Positions 24,538 to 32,221 of a DNA stretch of 48,633 nt are shown piece by piece (the first letter of the stretch is position 1; every line of letters starts with the position of its first letter). Location of the stretch: NCBI GenBank assembly GCA_017482685.1, contig JAFUMP010000041.1:1-48633 (forward strand). The letters are read 5' to 3'. The notes beneath the pieces are model-generated. The model saw only the letters and a list, made by a program, of their open reading frames with translations, had not been told where the DNA came from and ran no database searches. This DNA is from a bacterium (GTDB taxonomy: Bacteria; Cyanobacteriota; Vampirovibrionia; Gastranaerophilales; Gastranaerophilaceae). Position numbers and translations under genes: made by a program.

Positions 24538-25743
24538 TTAATATCTTGATGCTCCAAAAACCCTGTAATCAAATGTAAATTGAATATCAATACTCTGTCC
24601 TTTAAAATCTGCTGGTAACGGCCTAAACGGAGCAGTCAATTCAACTGCTTTTAAAGCTGCCTGATCTGCAGACGGCAAACCTGAACCTTTGTGAACTCTG
24701 CAAGAAAGTAAACGGCCATCACGAGCTATTTTAAACAATAAAACTACCGTTTTACTTTCATTACCCTTTGGAGGATCCCAATTTAATTTAATTCTTCTTT
24801 GAAGTTCTCTCATATAAGGTCCAAAATCAGGTTCTCTTAAAGCATCTATGCCTGGAGCACCTCCTCCACCGCCAGGATTACCTACATTACCAGTTCCACC
24901 AGCAGAAGTACCTCTTGAAAGTTGTCCAGAGCCACCAGCTCCCATTGATGGAGAAAGTGAAGGTCTTGGTGCATAAGCCCCAGAACTACTAACTGGCCCA
25001 CCTACAGCACCAGATTTTGACATCCCTGTTGGAGCAGAAGTACCTCCTATTGGCCCTGTTGATAACGATTTACCTATAGGTGCTGCCTTTGGAGCTGGCA
25101 CATTAAATGGTGTTGTAGGCTTAGCTATTGGTGTAGGTGCAGCAACTGGACGTGCGCTTGGTCTTGGAGACGGTGGCGCAGGCTTTGCTGGAGATGGTTT
25201 TTCTACAGGAGCTACTTTCTCTTGCGGTTTTGTAACAGGTTTTACTTGTGTTTGTGGCTTCACTTGTGGTTTTTGTACTGGCTGTTTTGGTTGCGCAGGT
25301 TTTGACTTAGCAACACTTTTATTAGCACTTGAAGAAGCCGCAGGTTTTTGTTGTTTTTGTGGTTTAGGTGAAGGCATTGAAACCTTTCTTGTCGGATCAT
25401 TTATACCACCTGTTCTAGAATCCATATCAGAACGATATTTTGTATTTGGATCTTTTGGTTTACCAGGCTTATCAACTAAAACGAACTCAATATCTCGTTT
25501 AGGTTGCGGTTTTACTTTATTAAAAAGACTAAGATTAATCCCCAATAGTAACAATATTATTGATATTAACCAAATTAAAGCAGGAACCCCTATATGAAGC
25601 GCAACTGAACTTGACATAGATTTTTTCCAAAACGGTATCACTTCCGGCTTGGTCATAACCAAATCAGGTAAAGTATAAGAACTTTCGTCATTTTCTTTTT
25701 CGTCTTCGTCTAGTATAAAATTTTTCTTGCTTATTATTGTCAC
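24538..25743 (-). CDS. TonB-like energy transducer
   Basis: 401 aa, GTG start with GAGAG upstream. Cytoplasmic N-terminus of ~47 residues (longer than in E. coli TonB), one membrane helix ~50-75 (ALHIGVPALIWLISIILLLLG), and a long Pro/Lys/Ala-rich spacer (PQKQQKPAASS..KPAPPSPRPSARP). A Gly/Ser-rich stretch with GNPGGGGGAPG follows, then a C-terminal TonB domain ~305-400 (PYMRELQRRIKLNWDPP, VVLLFKIARDGRLLSCRVHKGSG, AALKAVELTAPFRPLP). It transmits proton-motive force to outer-membrane receptors. No TonB-dependent receptor gene is in the window. First gene of the tonB-exbB-exbD-exbD-peptidase cluster. Confidence 0.92.
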   Translation of the reverse strand: MTIISKKNFILDEDEKENDESSYTLPDLVMTKPEVIPFWKKSMSSSVALHIGVPALIWLISIILLLLGINLSLFNKVKPQPKRDIEFVLVDKPGKPKDPNTKYRSDMDSRTGGINDPTRKVSMPSPKPQKQQKPAASSSANKSVAKSKPAQPKQPVQKPQVKPQTQVKPVTKPQEKVAPVEKPSPAKPAPPSPRPSARPVAAPTPIAKPTTPFNVPAPKAAPIGKSLSTGPIGGTSAPTGMSKSGAVGGPVSSSGAYAPRPSLSPSMGAGGSGQLSRGTSAGGTGNVGNPGGGGGAPGIDALREPDFGPYMRELQRRIKLNWDPPKGNESKTVVLLFKIARDGRLLSCRVHKGSGLPSADQAALKAVELTAPFRPLPADFKGQSIDIQFTFDYRVFGASRY

Positions 25744-25837
25744 TTTAAACTCTCTCTTAATCTACACATATAGAATAATCATTAAAAAACTTTTTTAAAT
25801 TATCCTACTGAATATATCCCCCTGCTAATATCAATTG

Positions 25838-26566
25838 TTAATAAGAAGCTGAAACTGTTATTGGCTGAGTCAAGATTATATCAATCATAGAGTTTGAAGG
25901 TATTTCTACATTATTCCCTTTATCCCAAATAGATTTTACTAAACCACCACCTGCACCAACAGCTGTACCTAAAGCCGCACCTTTTCCTACTTCACCACCA
26001 GATAAAGCTCCGAATACAAGTCCAGAAAGCGCACCTGCAGCAGACCCTGCGGCTAAATCTTTAGTATATTCCTTAGCAACATCAACTTTTGTTCCCCCAA
26101 CTAAAACCCCTGTTGAATCATTAGTCTTTATTACAGCTGAAATAGGGATTTGAGTCCCATAAGGAGTATAAATTTGTGTAAATCTTACACAAAGTTTGCC
26201 ATTAATACTACCTCTTTTTGCTTTTGAAGATTCAATAACTGTTCCATAAATAGTACTACCTGCTGGAGCAATAACTTTATCAGCATATACAAAATCATTA
26301 TTCAAAGCAAGACTAACTGTTTGTCCTGCTGTTGTATATTCTGATGATAATGGAGCAGTAAGCATTGCTTTTATTTCAGAACCAGCTGGAACCATAACAA
26401 CACTTCCGTGTAAAGTATTATTACTTACATACTGTAATGGTTGTTGATAATACTGTGTTGTAGGTTGCTGAGTTGGCTGAAATGCATAATTACTATTTGC
26501 CAAACTCTTTTGTATAACTACAAGGTTTAATATTAAAATTAGTGTTATAAAAATTTTTGCTCTCAT
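25838..26566 (-). CDS. Exported orphan with duplicated beta modules and glycine-zipper segment
   Basis: 242 aa. Signal peptide MRAKIFITLILILNLVVIQKSLA. A Gln-rich linker (QPTQQPTTQYYQQP) is followed by VVMVPAGSEIKAMLTAPLSS..GQTVSLAL and KVIAPAGSTIYGTVIESSKAKRGS. These alternating 'PAGS.I' strands recall the VirB10/TrbI barrel fold, though that is only resemblance. A Gly/Ala-rich zipper follows (AAGSAAGALSGLVFGALSGGEVGKGAALGTAVGAGGGL), probably membrane-associated. A paralogue lies immediately upstream. RBS GGGAGGAG. Function unknown. Confidence 0.75.
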   Translation of the reverse strand: MRAKIFITLILILNLVVIQKSLANSNYAFQPTQQPTTQYYQQPLQYVSNNTLHGSVVMVPAGSEIKAMLTAPLSSEYTTAGQTVSLALNNDFVYADKVIAPAGSTIYGTVIESSKAKRGSINGKLCVRFTQIYTPYGTQIPISAVIKTNDSTGVLVGGTKVDVAKEYTKDLAAGSAAGALSGLVFGALSGGEVGKGAALGTAVGAGGGLVKSIWDKGNNVEIPSNSMIDIILTQPITVSASY

Positions 26567-26610
26567 TAATACTCCTCCCTAATAATATTTTATTATTATT
26601 CGTTTATTTG

Positions 26611-27189
26611 TCAATTTATTACAGTATGTGTCATATTTATAGGCGCAACTAATACTAGAATAAGATTAGCACCCGAAGAAATTGTGATATGTTCTCCCAT
26701 TCTTCTTTGAGCTCCAGGCACATATTGTAAAACTCCATAGGCTCTAAACATTGTCCATCTTTGATAGTGAGGTTTTTTATCATAAGTTTCTGGTTCTGTA
26801 AGTTCTCCGCCAATAAGATTATTATTTGGTGTGGAAATATAAGCTTTTATAGGAATTTCAAACCCATCAGTTAAATAAAGTTTATTTATAAAAACTTTCA
26901 TTGACGCATTAGTTCCTCTTATAGGCTCATTCTTTTTTTCAATAAATCCTTGAAGCTTTGAGCCTTGAGGGATAACATTTTTATCAAAGAGATAAATATC
27001 GTTTGTCGTTACAAAATTTAGTATTTCGCCTTCTTCTGTATAAGCTGTAGAAAATTCTTGCAAGTTCATTATTGGAATATGATAACCTGCTTGTATTTGA
27101 TATTCGTCATAATCTTTTAAATTTGGCTCATTCGCAAAAGAAACAGATGCAAATAACATAAATAACAATAATAAAACCTTTTTAAGCAT
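26611..27189 (-). CDS. Exported orphan, paralogue of the 242-aa neighbour
   Basis: 192 aa. Signal peptide MLKKVLLLLFMLFASVSFA. The body shares the pattern of its downstream neighbour: VIPQGSKLQGFIEKKNEPIRGTNASMKVFINKLYLTDGFEIPIKAYIST lines up with IAPAGSTIYGTVIESSKAKRGSINGKLCVRFTQIYTPYGTQIPISAVI. It lacks the glycine zipper. No RBS; TATAAT lies exactly 6 nt before ATG 27189 with TTTACT 16 nt upstream, which predicts a leaderless mRNA. Function unknown, probably periplasmic or outer-membrane associated. Confidence 0.75.
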   Translation of the reverse strand: MLKKVLLLLFMLFASVSFANEPNLKDYDEYQIQAGYHIPIMNLQEFSTAYTEEGEILNFVTTNDIYLFDKNVIPQGSKLQGFIEKKNEPIRGTNASMKVFINKLYLTDGFEIPIKAYISTPNNNLIGGELTEPETYDKKPHYQRWTMFRAYGVLQYVPGAQRRMGEHITISSGANLILVLVAPINMTHTVIN

Positions 27190-27223
27190 AATATTATTAT
27201 AATATTTTCAGATTAAAAGTAAA
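27190..27223 (-). promoter_or_regulatory. Predicted leaderless promoter of the 192-aa gene
   Basis: Minus strand: TTTACT (27223-27218), 16 nt, TATAAT (27201-27196), 6 nt, ATG 27189. Confidence 0.6.
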
Positions 27224-27225
27224 TA

Positions 27226-27879
27226 TTAAATTGCGTTGTTTTTAATTAAAAAGTCTTTTACCAAGTTTATTGGTATAGCAAAGCCAATGCCAATATTAGA
27301 AATATTATTGTCTGGATTATATATTGCTTGATTTATCCCAATTATTTCCCCATTTTTATTTAACAATGGCCCACCTGATGAACCAGGATTTATAGCTGCA
27401 TCTGTCTGGATTCTGTTCTTTGCGTAATCAATTCTTGAAATAATCCCTTGGGTTAAAGTTCCATTAAAACCAAAAGGATTACCTATTGCCAAAACTTTTT
27501 GACCAACTTTTATTTTTTCAGAATCCCCAAATTTTACAGTTTTAAGCTCCATTGGAACATTAATTTTAAGAAGAGCTATGTCCTTATTATCACCAAAGCG
27601 ATATAAAATCCTTGCTTTATAATCCTGTCCATTGGACATTGTAACAATGATATTTTCTCCTGTATCTACTACATGTGCGCTTGTAAGTATTATTCCGGTT
27701 TTATCAATAACACACCCTGTTCCACAAGAAATTCCATCAGAAACTTGGGAATCAATACAGACAATGGCTGGATTTATTTTTTCATACAAAGTTATAATCG
27801 CTTGTTCTTCCTTATCAAAAGCATAGGAACTTTGCACAACAGATATTAACATAATTATTAAAATAAAAACTTTTTTCAT
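27226..27879 (-). CDS. Trypsin-like serine protease, HtrA/DegP type without PDZ domain
   Basis: 217 aa. Signal peptide MKKVFILIIMLISVVQSSYA. The protease domain has the full triad: His in LTSAHVVDTG, Asp in NKDIALLKI, Ser in NPGSSGGPLLN. HtrA signatures are present (VLAIGNPFGFNGTLTQGIIS, QTDAAINPGSSGGP, IGFAIPINLVKDFL). It stops right after the protease domain, so the PDZ domains that regulate DegP/DegS are absent. Three Cys cluster near residues 42-55 (CIDSQVSDGISCGTGC), suggesting a disulfide. Sits upstream of the paralogous exported pair and tonB. Confidence 0.9.
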   Translation of the reverse strand: MKKVFILIIMLISVVQSSYAFDKEEQAIITLYEKINPAIVCIDSQVSDGISCGTGCVIDKTGIILTSAHVVDTGENIIVTMSNGQDYKARILYRFGDNKDIALLKINVPMELKTVKFGDSEKIKVGQKVLAIGNPFGFNGTLTQGIISRIDYAKNRIQTDAAINPGSSGGPLLNKNGEIIGINQAIYNPDNNISNIGIGFAIPINLVKDFLIKNNAI

Positions 27880-28028
27880 AATCTATATAATTAACCGCCT
27901 TAAAAATATTAACAATTACCTAGAAGAACAAAATAATTAATAGCGTTTTAACCGTTTTGTTTAAATTTCATACAAACAAACGATGAGAATTTTTACAGAA
28001 AAGTTACAATATAAATTGACATGTTACT

Positions 28029-28862
28029 ATGGGCAGTGGGATGGAACAAGAACTAGACTTTACATCATTTAATAAAATAAAAAGAGCATCCAATGAAGAA
28101 TTGGCCGATTTATGGTCGAGATATTTTGATGATCATAGTAACAAAACTTTGCGAGATGAATTAATCTTGCAATACATTTACTTAACACGTTATGTTGTAG
28201 GCCGTGTAAAAGTAGCACTTCCGCCAACATTCTCTTATGAAGATATTTCAAGCTATGGCATAGAAGGGCTTATTGATGCCGTAGAAAAATATACCCCCAA
28301 AATGGGTGCAAGGTTTGAAACTTATGCACTTGTACGTATTCGTGGGAATATTATTGATAAAGTTCGCTCACAGGATTTCTTACCAAGAAGCGTAAGAAGA
28401 AAAATTCGTGATGTAAAAGAAGCTCAAGATGAGCTAAAAAGACAATTTGGCAGAGCTGCAACTAATACAGAAATTGCTAATTATTTAGGTATTGAAAAAG
28501 AAAAAGTTGAACAACTGTTAGCTGATGATACAACAATCACGTCAATTTATGATAAAAAAGCAGGTGATGGAGATCTTGAAGTTATTGATACAATTGAAGA
28601 TTCTCGAACTCTTGCTCCACACGAACAACTAGAGGAAAAAAACGTAAAAAAAGAATTGGAGGAGGCTTTGAAGCGTTTACCCGAAAGAGAAAGAACTATA
28701 ATGGTTCTTTATTATCATGAAAATATGACACTAAAAGAAATTGGAGATGCAATAAGCATTTCTGAATCAAGAGTTTCTCAATTACATGCACAGGCCATCA
28801 TGAAACTTAAAAACTTATTAAGCGAAAATCGTTCTGAAAGATTAAAACAAAGCATTATTTAA
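28029..28862 (+). CDS. RNA polymerase sigma factor, FliA/WhiG (sigma-28/sigmaD) family
   Basis: 277 aa. Region 2 reads YLTRYVVGRVKVALPPTFSYEDISSYGIEGLIDAVEKYTP, then ARFETYALVRIRGNIIDKVRSQDFLPRSVRRK, the FETYA.IRIRG..(I/L)D.(L/V)R..D..PRSVR block specific to FliA/WhiG/SigD. Region 3 follows (EIANYLGIEKEKVEQLL). Region 4 is ALKRLPERERTIMVLYYHENMTLKEIGDAISISESRVSQLHAQAIMKLK, with the helix-turn-helix that reads TAAA-type -35 boxes. Either ATG 28029 or 28041 may be the start; neither has a proper RBS. No flagellar gene is near, yet four sigma-28-type promoters occur in the window. The 3' end overlaps rluD by 4 nt, convergent. Confidence 0.93.
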   Translation: MGSGMEQELDFTSFNKIKRASNEELADLWSRYFDDHSNKTLRDELILQYIYLTRYVVGRVKVALPPTFSYEDISSYGIEGLIDAVEKYTPKMGARFETYALVRIRGNIIDKVRSQDFLPRSVRRKIRDVKEAQDELKRQFGRAATNTEIANYLGIEKEKVEQLLADDTTITSIYDKKAGDGDLEVIDTIEDSRTLAPHEQLEEKNVKKELEEALKRLPERERTIMVLYYHENMTLKEIGDAISISESRVSQLHAQAIMKLKNLLSENRSERLKQSII

Positions 28863-29758
28863 GTTAAAGCTTTTAATACTTTATTTATTTTTTCATCATA
28901 CGGAATTTCTAATAAAACCCTTTCTTGAGTGAATGGTTTTGTAAACTCTAATTTATAAGATTGTAAAACTTGCTCTTCTGTTTTGATTTTAATTTTTCCA
29001 AACCCATAAAGGGTATCATTATATACAGGATGTCCGATTGAAGATAAATGAACTCTTATTTGATGAGTTCTTCCTGTTATCAATGTTAGTTCTACTAGCG
29101 TTGCATCTTGAAATCGATTCAAAACCTTGACTAAAGTAAGACTCTCTTTGCCGTCTTCTCTAATAGATTGTTTATGAGGTTGGGTTAAATGTCGTCCTAT
29201 TGGAGAGTTAATTTCAAACTCATCTTTTTCTATAACCCCACGAGTTATTGCTAAATATTTTTTAGAAAACCTTTTCTCACGCATTTCATTGACCAAAAAC
29301 TCATGAGTTTTATCATTTTTAGCAATCATAATAAGTCCACTAGTATTTCTATCTAAACGGTGAACAATTCCCCTTCGCATTTCACCATTAAGTGTAGATA
29401 GATTTTCACCATAATGATATAAAAGAGCATTAACAAGAGTTCCAGTTTTTTCTATTGTTGTTGGATGTGTAAGCATTCCAGAAGGCTTATTTACAACCGC
29501 CATATTTTCATCTTCCCAAACAATGTTTAAAGCAATCTTTTCTGGTTGAATTTTTTGCGATTCTTCTTGTAAGAGCTCAAAACATACTATATCAGCTCCT
29601 TTTAGAATATAAGAAGATTTTGTTTTTTTAGAATTAACTTGAGCCTTGCCATCTTTTATTGAAGCTTGTATTTTAGAGCGAGAGATATTAGGAATCAATT
29701 CTGATAAAAATAAATCGAGCCTTTCGCCTTCGTTATTTTCATCAATTATAAATTTCAT
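28859..29758 (-). CDS. rluD: RluA/RluD-family 23S rRNA pseudouridine synthase
   Basis: 299 aa. N-terminal S4 domain (GERLDLFLSELIPNISRSKIQASIKDGKAQVN), then the synthase domain with VNKPSGMLTHP and the catalytic GIVHRLDRNTSGLIMIAKND (Asp of HRLD). Also present are KKYLAITRG and the C-terminal ELTLITGRTHQIRVHLSSIGHPVYNDTLYG. The S4 plus HRLD layout fits RluD (23S pseudouridines 1911/1915/1917), although RluC-like specificity cannot be excluded. lspA lies 38 nt upstream, in the same order (lspA-rluD) as in many bacteria. Confidence 0.93.
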   Translation of the reverse strand: MKFIIDENNEGERLDLFLSELIPNISRSKIQASIKDGKAQVNSKKTKSSYILKGADIVCFELLQEESQKIQPEKIALNIVWEDENMAVVNKPSGMLTHPTTIEKTGTLVNALLYHYGENLSTLNGEMRRGIVHRLDRNTSGLIMIAKNDKTHEFLVNEMREKRFSKKYLAITRGVIEKDEFEINSPIGRHLTQPHKQSIREDGKESLTLVKVLNRFQDATLVELTLITGRTHQIRVHLSSIGHPVYNDTLYGFGKIKIKTEEQVLQSYKLEFTKPFTQERVLLEIPYDEKINKVLKALT

Positions 29759-29796
29759 ATCCTAGCTTACTCCATAAAACGATTACAAATACTATT

Positions 29797-30255
29797 TTAT
29801 TTAGCTCTATTTTTAATTATTATACAAATTAAAGCTATAACACTTACATTAATAAATATATCAGAAATGTTAAAAACTGGGAAGTCGATAAAGTTTAGTT
29901 TAAAAAAATCTCTAACATAGCCAAAAGCTATTCTTTCATACAAATTACAACTAACACCTGCAATTAATAAAGCCAACCAAAAATTAACAAAGAGTGAGAA
30001 TCTTTCAATGTTTTTTACTGCATATACGAAAATATACGCAATTGCAAGGAATGAGAAAATAATCAAAAAGATTTGAAAATTTTCTAAAATACTAAATGCA
30101 GCTCCGGTATTTTGAACAAATATTAAATCCATAATAGGATTCGATTCAATTTTAAATCTTAAATCATTTAAAATTAATTCTGAAAAAAATAAATCAAAAA
30201 CAATAAAAAATACACTTGTAATCAAAAGATATAATATTTTACTGTTTTTGCTCAT
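29797..30255 (-). CDS. lspA: Lipoprotein signal peptidase II
   Basis: 152 aa, four membrane helices. Cleaves signal peptides of lipoproteins such as the SBP at 1488-3323. Motifs: first-helix Asp (IVFDLFFSE), FVQNTGAAFSIL, GYVRDFF and PVFNISDIFI with the catalytic Asp at 132. The other catalytic position, normally Asp in GNxxDR, reads CNLYER, with Glu107. Start ATG 30255 is chosen for AAGGAAG 9 nt upstream; an in-frame ATG 24 bases upstream lacks it. It overlaps the end of the preceding gene by 17 nt, so translation is probably coupled. Confidence 0.88.
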   Translation of the reverse strand: MSKNSKILYLLITSVFFIVFDLFFSELILNDLRFKIESNPIMDLIFVQNTGAAFSILENFQIFLIIFSFLAIAYIFVYAVKNIERFSLFVNFWLALLIAGVSCNLYERIAFGYVRDFFKLNFIDFPVFNISDIFINVSVIALICIIIKNRAK

Positions 30256-31084
30256 TTTTTTCTTCCTTATTATTAGCAATCACATTAACTCTTTTTATTG
30301 TATACCCAAAACCTGTCAAACTTAGCTGTAAATTTAAATCACAAATAGATGTTTTAGTAAGTCCTATTGATGCAACGATATATTCATTCGCATTATCTGA
30401 GTTAGATGTAAAAATCCTTTCTAAAATATTATCCTCTGGCAAAGCTCTAAAAACCTCTTTTGAAGTTTTTTGAGGGTATTCAACTATTTCAGATGTTATT
30501 GAAGCTATTGCAACTGTTTCTTTAGGCGGTGTAAATTCAAGCGCAACTGTATAATCTTTATTCGCTTCAATTACCTGTGGTACAGTAAGCTTTATATCAA
30601 GTCCTTTAGCTGTTCCATAAAGCATAGAAGTTGTCTCGTCAACAACTTTATCAGAAGTTATTTTCCATACACCATTAATTTTTTCTAAATAACAAATGGT
30701 ATTTGCTTCACTTTGCAACTCACCTTCATAAGCTTTATTTGCAACTAATTCAGCATAAGATTTTTCTACTAATTTAACAGTAGCTTTGTTATTCTCGACT
30801 TTAATGTCCTTAATATCAATATCGTACTCAATGTTGTCATAAGTTTTCCAAACATCTTGGATTAAGCTAGAATAAACGTCAAGATTAAATCCATCACCGT
30901 TTACAAATTTTGTATCATAAGTTTTGATAAATTTATCTAAATCGTTTTTATTTGCATATTTTACTTGTTTCTTAAAAACTGTAGTTATTGCTTTTTCATC
31001 AGAATTCCAATTATTCCAACTCCAAGCAAAAACGGGCTGATTTAATAATGTAATTAGTAATAATAATGTAAAAATTTTCCTCAT
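30239..31084 (-). CDS. Exported orphan protein with NTF2-like domain
   Basis: 281 aa from ATG 31084. Signal peptide MRKIFTLLLLITLLNQPVFA. Residues ~30-150 (AITTVFKKQVKYANKNDLDKFIKTYDTKFVNGDG..VWKITSDKVVDETT) have the alpha-beta look of SnoaL/NTF2-like lipid or ligand pockets. The C-terminal part (LTVPQVIEANKDYTVALEFTPP..) resembles an Ig-like beta domain. No RBS; TATAAT lies exactly 6 nt before ATG 31084, so the upstream in-frame ATG 31099 is rejected because it overlaps the -10 box. First gene of an operon with lspA and rluD. Function unknown. Confidence 0.75.
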   Translation of the reverse strand: MRKIFTLLLLITLLNQPVFAWSWNNWNSDEKAITTVFKKQVKYANKNDLDKFIKTYDTKFVNGDGFNLDVYSSLIQDVWKTYDNIEYDIDIKDIKVENNKATVKLVEKSYAELVANKAYEGELQSEANTICYLEKINGVWKITSDKVVDETTSMLYGTAKGLDIKLTVPQVIEANKDYTVALEFTPPKETVAIASITSEIVEYPQKTSKEVFRALPEDNILERIFTSNSDNANEYIVASIGLTKTSICDLNLQLSLTGFGYTIKRVNVIANNKEEKNEQKQ

Positions 31085-31119
31085 TTTCGCATTATACATT
31101 AAAAATAGTTAATATTGAA
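31085..31119 (-). promoter_or_regulatory. Predicted leaderless promoter of the 281-aa gene/lspA/rluD operon
   Basis: Minus strand: TTCAAT, 17 nt, TATAAT (31096-31091), GCGAAA, ATG 31084. Confidence 0.6.
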
Positions 31120-31150
31120 TAATTCAAACAAACGATTAAGCTTTACAGTC

Positions 31151-31179
31151 TTGCATAAAAAAAATATTTATAATATATT
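31151..31179 (+). promoter_or_regulatory. rpsO promoter
   Basis: TTGCAT (31151-31156), 17 nt, TATATT (31174-31179). Confidence 0.6.
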
Positions 31180-31190
31180 GATATATGTGA

Positions 31191-31246
31191 GATGTATAAG
31201 CCGAAAGTACATCAGGTAGCGTCCTCATAAACATAGATTTTTGAGG
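31191..31246 (+). promoter_or_regulatory. Structured rpsO leader, candidate S15 autoregulatory element
   Basis: Two hairpins between promoter and RBS: GATGTA ... TACATC (31191-31213) and CCTCA ... TGAGG (31223-31246, extended by A/T pairs). rpsO leaders are commonly bound by S15 itself in other bacteria; binding here is inference. Confidence 0.45.
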
Positions 31247-31269
31247 AAAAAAAGAAAAGGAATAGTGTT

Positions 31270-31533
31270 ATGAATTTAAAAAACAAACAAGAAATCATTG
31301 AAAAATTCGGAGCTAATGCTAAAGATACTGGCTCTGCAGAAGTTCAAATTGCAATGTTAACAAAGAAAATCTCTGAATTAACAGAACACATGAAATCTAA
31401 CAAAAAAGACTTTGCTACAAAAAGAGGTCTTTTAATGATGGTAGGTAAAAGAAAAAGATTATTAGCTTACTTGAAAGAGAGAAATCTTGATGGTTATAGA
31501 AGCTTAATTAAAGATCTTGGAATCAGAGGTTAG
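31270..31533 (+). CDS. rpsO: 30S ribosomal protein S15
   Basis: 87 aa, usual length. [68 protein letters not shown] contains the complete S15 signature (GSxExQ, LTxHxKxxKKDxxxxRGLxxxVxKRxxLLxYL). RBS AAGGAA. Flanked by its own promoter, a structured leader and a terminator. Confidence 0.98.
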   Translation: MNLKNKQEIIEKFGANAKDTGSAEVQIAMLTKKISELTEHMKSNKKDFATKRGLLMMVGKRKRLLAYLKERNLDGYRSLIKDLGIRG

Positions 31534-31556
31534 GTTTATAAAACTTTTTTGAACAT

Positions 31557-31592
31557 AAAAAAAGACTTGATTTTTATAATCAGGTCTTTTTT
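31557..31592 (+). terminator. rpsO terminator
   Basis: AAAGACTTGATT, 5-nt loop, AATCAGGTCTTT (one G-T pair), T tract. The symmetrical A/T tracts also allow use by the convergent 147-aa gene. Confidence 0.85.
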
Positions 31593-32034
31593 ATGAATTT
31601 ATAATACGCTCTAATTCTGCTTTAAAGTCTGTTTTATAGCACCTTCTAATTGTAGGATTACCATTTTCATTATCATGTTCTTTACGGATTCTATCCAATT
31701 CTTGAGCATATTGTTTTAATTTATTATCCTTATCTCCATTAGCTTTTGCTTCATTATATTTTTTCAACCAAGCTTCAAAGTTTTTTAAATCACTATCAGA
31801 ACCTGGTACATTTGTTGCACTACCAGTCTGAGAAGAGCCATTTAAGCCTGTACCAAAAGCTTGTTCTGAAAAATTAAAGATTTGAGGTAATAATTGCGTT
31901 CCAAGAACACCTAAAAAGGTATGGCTACCAAAAGGATTATTTATTCTGTTTCGATCAGCAACAGAAAGACCAGTTTTTCTTTCTTGATCTTTTAATGCTG
32001 AATAATAATCATTTTTCTGCCAATTTACGCCCAT
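31591..32034 (-). CDS. Small orphan protein, 147 aa
   Basis: Function unknown. It starts MGVNWQKNDYYSALKDQERKTGLSVADRNRINNP, hydrophilic and without signal peptide. The middle is Gly/Ser/Asn-rich (TGLNGSSQTGSATNVPGSDSD), and the C-terminal half is a Lys/Glu/Asn-rich helix (EAWLKKYNEAKANGDKDNKLKQYAQELDRIRKEH). The disordered-then-helical build resembles the sigma-28-linked small proteins, but its upstream region has TTGAAG-17-TATATA and no GCCG box. RBS is weak (GAAAGAG). Confidence 0.68.
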   Translation of the reverse strand: MGVNWQKNDYYSALKDQERKTGLSVADRNRINNPFGSHTFLGVLGTQLLPQIFNFSEQAFGTGLNGSSQTGSATNVPGSDSDLKNFEAWLKKYNEAKANGDKDNKLKQYAQELDRIRKEHDNENGNPTIRRCYKTDFKAELERIINS

Positions 32035-32159
32035 AAAAAGCTCTTTCTTGTTAATATCTTACATATATATAAAAATTTCTAACTAACTTCAATTTCATAA
32101 ACTATTTTTCTTGTAACAAAAATTAATAAAATATCAACTTCTATTCATAACAAAAAAAA

Positions 32160-32190
32160 AAGAAAGATGATAAAATCATCTTTCTTTTTT
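32160..32190 (-). terminator. proS terminator (minus strand)
   Basis: AGAAAGATGAT, AAA, ATCATCTTTCT with T tracts on either side. Confidence 0.85.
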
Positions 32191-32221
32191 TATATCTTTA
32201 AATTATAAAGCTCTAATTTGC

